Below, one piece after another: positions 57,305 through 64,000 of a stretch of 64,000 nucleotides of DNA (positions within the stretch are counted from its first letter, which is position 1; every line of letters begins with the position of its first letter). The stretch comes from Sulfurovum sp. UBA4779 (GTDB lineage: Bacteria > Campylobacterota > Campylobacteria > Campylobacterales > Sulfurovaceae), in NCBI GenBank assembly GCA_002403155.1, contig DHHF01000006.1, forward strand, positions 124,001-188,000. Direction: 5' to 3'. The translations under genes were made by a program, and so were the position numbers. The notes below the pieces were generated by a model. The model was not told where the DNA came from. It saw only the letters and a list, made by a program, of their open reading frames with translations, and ran no database searches.

Positions 57305-60300
57305 TTAATTTTTAGAAAAATGTATATTTTCCAAATCGATCATACCTGTACCCACAGGGATCAAACGGCCGATAACGACATTTTCTTTAAGATCTTCCAG
57401 CGTATCGATTGTGCCCGCTATCGATGCAGTTGTCAATACTTTTGTCGTATCCTGGAATGATGCTGCAGAGATGATACTATCTGCACCTACGGCAGATCTT
57501 GTAATACCGACAAGCATCGGTTCTGCAATCGCAGGCTCTCCGCCTAGGGCAACCACACTTTCATTCTCTTCTTGGAATTTTCTTTTGGAGACAATGTCAC
57601 CTTCGATAAACTTGCTATCTCCGCTCTCGATGACTTTAACCTGTCTCATCATTTGCGATACGATAATTTCAATATGCTTATCTGAAATATTTACCCCTTG
57701 TCTTCTATAGACCTGTTGTACTTCACTGACGATATAGTCATACAGTGCTTTTTCGCCTAGCGCTGCAAGAATATCATGGCTCGCAATGGTTCCGTCTGTC
57801 AATTTTTCACCCGCATGCACGAATTCGCCTGCATGCACTAAAACTACTTTGTTTTTATCGATAAACTGCTCGGTTTCTTGGCCGTTTTCGCCCGTGATAA
57901 TCAGCCTGTCTTTTCCTCTCAGCGACTTGCCGAAACTGACAACGCCGTCAATTTGCGCAATAAGTGCAATATCTTTCGGACGTCTTGCCTCAAAAAGTTC
58001 GGATACTCTAGGAAGACCCCCGGTAATATCTTTTGATTTTTGCGCCGCTTTTGGTGTTTTGGCCAAAACATCGGCGATACTCACCTCATCACCGTCTTTT
58101 ACGAATAAAACCGTTTTCGGGTCTAGCTGATAACGCATAATTTCACCCGACTGGGTCGCAAGTATAATTGCAGGCTTATACGTCGTTGGAATATAATCGT
58201 TTAACTCAAGCCTAATATCGCCGGTTACTTCGTCAAATTGTTCGGCAACCGTAACTCCCGGAATAATATCCTCAAATTTAAGTGTACCGCTTTGCTCGGC
58301 AATAATAGGCTCAGAGTACGGATCCCATTCTGCTACAACCACCTGTGTAGCAATCTCAGGTGCGGAAAGTATGTCGCCTTTGCTTACCAACGTATCGTTA
58401 TCTACCTGAACAACAGAACCTCTTGAGATATAATGTCTTGCCGCTTCCCTGTCATTCTCATCGACAATCACGGCAAAAAGACCCTTCTTAACCACTTTGG
58501 TATCTTTTTTCAATTCGTTGTACTCTTCAAGATGATCTCCTTTAAGCAAAAAGAATTTTACTTTGCCTTTGGTTTCGGCAATAACCTCTTGCGTTGCAGG
58601 TGCCCCGTCTTCTACTTTCAGCTCGCTTGCAAATGGGATGCGGCTTGGAATACTCCACCCCTCTTTAATCATATCAACGATTGAATCGCCTTCTTCAACT
58701 TTATCTCCGTTTTCAAAAGGCAAAAAGAGTTTCCCTTCTACTTTGCCTGCTACCCCTGCCAATTCGTTTGATTTGGCAACATCAGATTTTCGAAGATTGT
58801 ATTTTACTTCTTTGATGTCGTTTTGTGCACCTTCGGGGCGAACCGAGACAATATATTCATCATGGGTTATGACAATCGACACCGTTCCCGTAACAATGGC
58901 TTTAATTTTAGGCTCAACCAAAAGTACGCCCGCATTTCTTCTATTGGCGACAATCAAATTGCCTTCACGGTTACGATAAACAGAAAGATTGTAATATCTT
59001 ATAAATCCTTCTTTGCTTGCTACAACATGTCTCTCTTCTTTTCCTGCGGTTGCAGCACCACCGGTGTGGAAAGTACGAAGTGTAAGCTGAGTACCTGGCT
59101 CACCGATTGATTGCGCTGCAATTACCCCTACCGCCTCTCCGGCTTTTACTATTTTGTTATCTGCCATATTGAGGCCGTAGCATTTTGCACAAATCCCTTT
59201 AGGCGCTTTACACGAAGACGGAGCTCTTATCACTACAGATCTTACCCCGGCTTCTTGTACTTTTGTTGCCGTCTCTTCATCTATCATTGTTCCTTCGCTT
59301 ACCAACACTTCATTGGTTATAGGATCAATAATATCTTCTGCAAGCACACGCCCGTAAATACGATCTGCAAGCGGCTCAATCATTTCGTTTCCTACCACGA
59401 TATCTGAAACCTGAACTCCTTCATGCGTACCGCAATCAGCCATAGAGATTTTCACGTTTTGTGCTACATCGATCAATTTTCTTGTCAAATACCCCGCGTT
59501 TGCCGTTTTAAGCGCCGTATCCGCAAGACCTTTTCTTGCACCATGCGTGGAAATAAAGTATTCAAGTACGTTCAATCCTTCACGGAAGTTTGAGGTAATA
59601 GGCGTTTCGATGATAGATCCGTCCGATTTTGCCATCAACCCCCTCATCCCTGAAAGCTGCCGGATCTGTGCTGCAGAACCTCTCGCCCCGGAATCGGCCA
59701 TCATATGTACCGAGTTGAATCCGTCTTTATCCAGTTTGATAAGATTCATCAATTGTCCGGCAATATTGTTATTTGCATCTGTCCAGATATCGATAATCTT
59801 ATTGTAGCGCTCTTGGTCTGTTAAAAGGCCTGCTCCAAATTGTCTTTGGATCTCTTTTACTTCATTTTTTGCAGAAACGATCAACTCTTCTTTTATGCTG
59901 GGTATCTTGATGTCATCAACCGAAATAGAAACACCTACTTTTGTTGCATATTTGAAACCCATATCCTTAAGACTGTCAAGGAAAGCTGCGGTTTGAGCTA
60001 CGCCTCCCATTTTATAAATATAATCAACCAATGCGCCGATATCTTTTTTCTTCAAAACTTTGTTCCAGTATTTTTCCGGAACATAATCAGGGATGATGGA
60101 TTTTAAAATCAATCTGCCTGCTGTTGATTTGGTAATCTTATCGTCTATCACTGTTCTTATACGGGCATTGAGGTCAAGCGAATTTTGCTCAAATGCAATT
60201 TCTACTTCTTCCACATTGGCAAAAAGCTTATTTTCGCCTTTTACATCGTTTTTTTCCAAAGTAAGATAATAAAGCCCCAAAATCATATCTTGAGACGGTA

Positions 60301-61846
60301 CGGCAATAGCCTTCCCTGACGCCGGAAGCAAAATATTCATTGAAGCAAGCATCAATACCTTTGCTTCTGCGATTGCCTCGTCTGAAAGCGGAACGTGTAC
60401 TGCCATTTGGTCACCGTCGAAGTCAGCGTTAAAGGCCGAACAGACAAGCGGATGCAATTGGATCGCTTTGCCTTCGATCAGTCTTGGATGAAATGCCTGA
60501 ATCGAGAGCTTATGAAGCGTCGGTGCACGGTTAAGCAATACAGGATAGTTTTCAACTACCTCTTCCAGACACTCCCATACCTCATTTTCTTGCTTTTCAA
60601 TCATTTTTTTGGCTTGTTTTAATGTCGTTGCATAGCCTTTCTCTTCAAGCTTGGCCATCAAATGTGGTTTAAAGAGTTCTATTGCCATCCCTTTTGGCAA
60701 TCCGCACTGATCCATGCGCAAATCCGGCCCTACAACAATAACAGAACGCCCTGAGAAGTCAACCCTTTTACCCAAAAGGTTTTGTCTAAATCGCCCCTGC
60801 TTTCCTTTAATAACTTCCGAAAGTGATTTTAAAGGTCTTTTATTGGCTCCTTTGACTGCATTCCCTCGTCTTCCGTTGTCAAAAAGCGCATCCACGGCTT
60901 CTTGAAGCATACGTTTTTCGTTTCTTACGATAATCTCCGGTGCATCAAGCTCCACAAGTCTTTTAAGACGCTGGTTACGATTGATCACTCTTCTGTAAAG
61001 ATCGTTTACGTCAGAAACTGCAAATTTTCCGCCATCAAGACTTACAAGCGGCCTTAGATCCGGCGGAAGAACCGGCAGTTGCGTAAGCATCATCCATTCT
61101 GGCCTATTGCCTGAATGTAAAAATGCTTCAATCACTTTAAGGCGCTTAACAATCGTTTTTCTTTTTGCTTCGGATTTTGTCGCTTCTACCTCTTCTTTAA
61201 GCTGATTAAACATTTCCACCAAATCAAGTTCTGCCAGAAGCTCCTGGATAACCTCTCCGCCCATTCTTATATCAAGCGCAGGTTCTCCGGCAAAGCGCTG
61301 CATAATTTGCTGATATTGCTCTTCGTTAAGTACGTCGTATTTCTGCAGCGGATTCAATCCTTCGCTGTCATAGCTTGCTTCTCCAGGAGTTTTGACGATA
61401 TATGCTTCATAATACAATACCCGCTCAAGATCTTTCATCTTTACACCTAAAAGCGTACCGATTCTTGAAGGAAGAGAGGATACATACCAGATATGTGCTA
61501 CCGGGGCAATAAGGTCAATATGGCCCATGCGTGTTCTTCTTACTTTAGAAGTAGTGACTTCGACACCGCACTTTTCACACACAACCCCTTTATAGCGCAT
61601 TTTTTTATATTTGCCGCAAAGACACTCATAATCTCTAATCGGTCCGAAAATTTTTGCACAAAAAAGACCGTCACGCTCAGGCTTAAGGGTTCTATAGTTA
61701 ATCGTTTCGGGTTTTTTTACCTCACCATAACTCCAAGAGAGTATTTTTTCGGGACTGGCAACTCTTAACTGCAGAGCTTCTATATCCTGCGGTCTCTCTT
61801 CACTGTTAAGATCTATCGGTGTTAAATTCTCTAGTGCCTTACTCAT
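57305..61846 (-). CDS. rpoC: DNA-directed RNA polymerase subunit beta'
   Basis: A 1513-aa subunit. The zinc ribbon CLCGKYKKMRYKGVVCEKCG is near residue 70; the catalytic NADFDGDQMAVHVPL is around residue 450; the second zinc site is CKAPKGICAKCYG, followed by GEPGTQLTLRTFHTGGAA. I use ATG 61846 (MSKALENL); it overlaps the rpoB stop by eight bases (ATGAGTAA). The genes are separate here, unlike Helicobacter and Wolinella, where beta and beta' are fused. Confidence 0.98.
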   Translation of the reverse strand: MSKALENLTPIDLNSEERPQDIEALQLRVASPEKILSWSYGEVKKPETINYRTLKPERDGLFCAKIFGPIRDYECLCGKYKKMRYKGVVCEKCGVEVTTSKVRRTRMGHIDLIAPVAHIWYVSSLPSRIGTLLGVKMKDLERVLYYEAYIVKTPGEASYDSEGLNPLQKYDVLNEEQYQQIMQRFAGEPALDIRMGGEVIQELLAELDLVEMFNQLKEEVEATKSEAKRKTIVKRLKVIEAFLHSGNRPEWMMLTQLPVLPPDLRPLVSLDGGKFAVSDVNDLYRRVINRNQRLKRLVELDAPEIIVRNEKRMLQEAVDALFDNGRRGNAVKGANKRPLKSLSEVIKGKQGRFRQNLLGKRVDFSGRSVIVVGPDLRMDQCGLPKGMAIELFKPHLMAKLEEKGYATTLKQAKKMIEKQENEVWECLEEVVENYPVLLNRAPTLHKLSIQAFHPRLIEGKAIQLHPLVCSAFNADFDGDQMAVHVPLSDEAIAEAKVLMLASMNILLPASGKAIAVPSQDMILGLYYLTLEKNDVKGENKLFANVEEVEIAFEQNSLDLNARIRTVIDDKITKSTAGRLILKSIIPDYVPEKYWNKVLKKKDIGALVDYIYKMGGVAQTAAFLDSLKDMGFKYATKVGVSISVDDIKIPSIKEELIVSAKNEVKEIQRQFGAGLLTDQERYNKIIDIWTDANNNIAGQLMNLIKLDKDGFNSVHMMADSGARGSAAQIRQLSGMRGLMAKSDGSIIETPITSNFREGLNVLEYFISTHGARKGLADTALKTANAGYLTRKLIDVAQNVKISMADCGTHEGVQVSDIVVGNEMIEPLADRIYGRVLAEDIIDPITNEVLVSEGTMIDEETATKVQEAGVRSVVIRAPSSCKAPKGICAKCYGLNMADNKIVKAGEAVGVIAAQSIGEPGTQLTLRTFHTGGAATAGKEERHVVASKEGFIRYYNLSVYRNREGNLIVANRRNAGVLLVEPKIKAIVTGTVSIVITHDEYIVSVRPEGAQNDIKEVKYNLRKSDVAKSNELAGVAGKVEGKLFLPFENGDKVEEGDSIVDMIKEGWSIPSRIPFASELKVEDGAPATQEVIAETKGKVKFFLLKGDHLEEYNELKKDTKVVKKGLFAVIVDENDREAARHYISRGSVVQVDNDTLVSKGDILSAPEIATQVVVAEWDPYSEPIIAEQSGTLKFEDIIPGVTVAEQFDEVTGDIRLELNDYIPTTYKPAIILATQSGEIMRYQLDPKTVLFVKDGDEVSIADVLAKTPKAAQKSKDITGGLPRVSELFEARRPKDIALIAQIDGVVSFGKSLRGKDRLIITGENGQETEQFIDKNKVVLVHAGEFVHAGEKLTDGTIASHDILAALGEKALYDYIVSEVQQVYRRQGVNISDKHIEIIVSQMMRQVKVIESGDSKFIEGDIVSKRKFQEENESVVALGGEPAIAEPMLVGITRSAVGADSIISAASFQDTTKVLTTASIAGTIDTLEDLKENVVIGRLIPVGTGMIDLENIHFSKN

Positions 61847-64000
61847 CTTCACTCTCCACTACTTTTTTCTTTTCATATAACTCTGTATCCAAGCCTAATG
61901 CTTGAAGTTCTTTTGTCAATACAAACAATGTTTCAGGAACTCCGGATTCTGGCACGGATTCTCCCTTGGTAAGCGCTCTATAGGCTTTTGCTCTGCCCTC
62001 TACGTCATCTGATTTAATGGTCAGCATTTCTTTGAGGACATGTGATGCCCCATATGCTTCAAGAGCCCATACCTCCATCTCTCCGAATCTTTGTCCTCCG
62101 AAGAGTGCTTTACCACCGACCGGCTGCTGGGTTACAAGCGAATATGGTCCGGTTGAACGGGCATGCATTTTCTCATCAACCAAATGATGAAGTTTAAGCA
62201 TATACATATATCCCACATTGACTCTTTCGATCATCTGATCACCTGTTTTACCGTCAAACAGTACTGTTTTCCCGTCTTCAGCAATTTTTGCCAATGCAAA
62301 AAGCTTCTCAAACTCTTGCTGATTGGCGCCTTCAAATACCGGTACTGCAAACTTAACACCTTTTGACCAATCTTGAGCATATTTCATCAATTGTTCCTCA
62401 TCCATTGCCTCCAAAACCTTTTTGGCATCGATAAGCTTGGACACATTTGCAATCTCGATCATTTTGGCTCTAAGCTCTTGAATGAAAATTTGCTGTTTTG
62501 TGTCAAAAATTTCCTGAATTTGTTCACCCAATTTTTTACCCACCAATCCTAAATGCACTTCTAGGATCTGTCCGATATTCATACGCGAAGGCACCCCTAA
62601 AGGATTTAAAATCATATCAACCGGCCTTCCGTCCTCCATATATGGCATATCTATTTCAGGAACAATATTTGATACAATACCCTTATTCCCGTGTCGTCCT
62701 GCCATTTTATCTCCGACTTTAAGCTTTCTTTTGGTGGCAATATAAATCTTGACCAACTTCGTAACACCGCTCGGAAGAATATCATCTTTTTCAAGAACGT
62801 TTAATTTTTCTTCATGTTCGGTTTTAAGTCTTTTTTTCTGTTTTAAAAAGTAATTTTTCAATGCTTCATATTCATTTTGCACTTCATCTTTATAGGATTG
62901 AACCACTCCCCTGAGGGCAAATCTGTTGATCTCTTTGATTGTCTCTTCCGGAATTTTTGAACCTGCCTTATACTCTGTCTCGCCTACAGTCACATCTTTT
63001 ACAAGCTCTTCGCCGGCAAGATATTTTGAAATACGCAATATCTCTTCCCTGTCTATCATAAGAAGCTGATCATGATGGTCAGAGTCAAGCATTGCTTTTT
63101 CTTTTTCATATGCTTGGATGGCACGCACATCTTTTTCATATCCTTTTTTCGTAAAGACTTTGATATCTACGACTACTCCCTCCATAGAAGCAGGACAATA
63201 GAGTGATTTATTCACAACATGCCCTGCTTTTTCGCCAAAAATAGCTCTCAAAAGCCTCTCTTCGGGTGTCGGCTTGATCTCACCTTTCGGGCTTACTTTG
63301 CCCACAAGAATCATGCCCGGTTTCACATAAGTTCCTATCTTGACGATACCGCTTTCATCAAGATGAAGCAATTCATCCTCTCTGATATTGGGGATATCGC
63401 GTGTAATCTCTTCTGTACCGTGTTTTAACTCTCTGGCCTCTACCTCTTTTTCATAAATATGTACAGAGGTAAAGGCATCTTCGCGGATAAGCCTCTCAGA
63501 AACGATAATCGCATCTTCGTAATTGTATCCGTTCCATGGCATAAATGCTACAAGAATATTTTTACCGATAGCCAGCTCGCCCTGTTCCATATTCGCGCCA
63601 TCGGCAATAATTTGATTTGCATCAACCTTGTCTCCCGTCTTAACGATAGGCCTTTGGGTAAATGTTGTGTTTTGGTTGGTTCTCATATTTTTTTCAAGAG
63701 GATAATGGTCTATAAATACACCGCTCTCATCCTCTCCCATAATATAAATATTTTTACCGTCTACTTTTTCTACTATCCCCGCGCGTCTTGCCTTTACACA
63801 CTCCCATGCATCGCGGCTGATAATCGCTTCCATACCTGTGCCCACCATCGGCGCTTCTGTTTTAAGCAAAGGAACGGCTTGACGCTGCATGTTTGATCCC
63901 ATAAGGGCACGGTTTGCATCGTCATGTTCCAAAAACGGGATCAATGCCGCCGCCGAGCCGGAGATCATCAACGGAGAAACGTCTATCAAATCCACTCTGG
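61839..64000 (-). CDS. rpoB: DNA-directed RNA polymerase subunit beta, C-terminal part
   Basis: About 720 residues of the C-terminal half; the gene runs off the window end, since the frame is open at 64000. It begins in VDLIDVSPLMISGSAAALIP, FLEHDDANRALMGSNMQRQA, beyond the rifampicin region, and continues with VAFMPWNGYNYEDAIIVSER, KVGDKMAGRHGNKGIVSNIV, PVDMILNPLGVPSRMNIGQI, and FGGQRFGEMEVWALEAYGAS. The stop lies inside the start of rpoC. Confidence 0.97.
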   Translation of the reverse strand, partial: RVDLIDVSPLMISGSAAALIPFLEHDDANRALMGSNMQRQAVPLLKTEAPMVGTGMEAIISRDAWECVKARRAGIVEKVDGKNIYIMGEDESGVFIDHYPLEKNMRTNQNTTFTQRPIVKTGDKVDANQIIADGANMEQGELAIGKNILVAFMPWNGYNYEDAIIVSERLIREDAFTSVHIYEKEVEARELKHGTEEITRDIPNIREDELLHLDESGIVKIGTYVKPGMILVGKVSPKGEIKPTPEERLLRAIFGEKAGHVVNKSLYCPASMEGVVVDIKVFTKKGYEKDVRAIQAYEKEKAMLDSDHHDQLLMIDREEILRISKYLAGEELVKDVTVGETEYKAGSKIPEETIKEINRFALRGVVQSYKDEVQNEYEALKNYFLKQKKRLKTEHEEKLNVLEKDDILPSGVTKLVKIYIATKRKLKVGDKMAGRHGNKGIVSNIVPEIDMPYMEDGRPVDMILNPLGVPSRMNIGQILEVHLGLVGKKLGEQIQEIFDTKQQIFIQELRAKMIEIANVSKLIDAKKVLEAMDEEQLMKYAQDWSKGVKFAVPVFEGANQQEFEKLFALAKIAEDGKTVLFDGKTGDQMIERVNVGYMYMLKLHHLVDEKMHARSTGPYSLVTQQPVGGKALFGGQRFGEMEVWALEAYGASHVLKEMLTIKSDDVEGRAKAYRALTKGESVPESGVPETLFVLTKELQALGLDTELYEKKKVVESEDE

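Noticed and set aside
1..64000. CRISPR array, tRNA/rRNA genes, IS elements, prophage, replication origin
   Set aside because: No regularly spaced repeats, cloverleaf-like TTCGAAT segments, transposase motifs, phage structural genes or DnaA-box clusters were recognised. gyrB alone does not show an origin.

Overview
The window is dense, moderately AT-rich bacterial chromosome. It looks like a free-living sulfur-oxidising member of the Campylobacterota (former Epsilonproteobacteria), probably close to Sulfurovum or Sulfurimonas. The reasons are a sulfide:quinone oxidoreductase at the left edge, a complete cbb3 oxidase operon carrying lineage-typical accessory genes (DUF4006, FixH), a CiaB-family protein, AddAB next to rplM-rpsI, and the block aminotransferase/hisZ/purA/DUF507/carA/ddl. 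The genus is an inference; no rRNA or tRNA gene is visible.

Layout. 1-2200: end of sqr, an unrecognised 55-aa protein gene, and the frameshifted remains of a HAD-family phosphatase. 2300-13300, minus strand: ccoNOQP, then DUF4006, a 33-aa membrane protein, a periplasmic protein and FixH, then addB-addA, then rplM-rpsI. 13500-19650, minus strand: class V aminotransferase, hisZ, purA, DUF507, carA, ddl. 19700-30950: YceI, CiaB and rdgB, with a divergent MFS transporter, then tkt-ispA, DUF190-crcB, aroK, and a cluster of membrane proteins (DUF4389, unknown, MATE). 31100-37250: thpR, thiG, purN and nnr, then rpsU, purT and a 2-hydroxyacid dehydrogenase. 37400-43360: a fumarate reductase/succinate dehydrogenase-type pair, a candidate membrane metallopeptidase, leuC and an NFACT protein. 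43400-51500, plus strand: cdsA, dxr, hydrolase, tsaD, gyrB, a degenerate GGDEF-EAL protein, queF and a small HTH protein. 51700-53850, minus strand: polysaccharide deacetylase and a DUF4015 glycosidase-like protein. 53950-64000, minus strand: rpoB (cut by the window end), rpoC, rpsL, rpsG, fusA.

How the genes work together. Sqr feeds electrons from sulfide into the quinone pool and cbb3 is the high-affinity terminal oxidase. The FrdAB/SdhAB-like pair exchanges electrons with the same pool or with a soluble carrier. The rest is mainly core metabolism (purines, pyrimidines, histidine, leucine, isoprenoids, thiamine, queuosine, shikimate), cell-envelope synthesis, recombination and gene expression. 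I see no prophage, insertion sequence, CRISPR array or defence island.

I did not find a clear new multi-gene system. The best leads are small or local: two micro-genes (55 and 33 aa), a decayed HAD phosphatase, a hairpin that buries the ribosome-binding site of the FrdA-like gene, a near-leaderless addB promoter, a HESGH-containing membrane protein, a double-degenerate GGDEF-EAL protein fused translationally to gyrB, and two palindromic intergenic elements. All functions are inferred from sequence reading alone; no database search was run.
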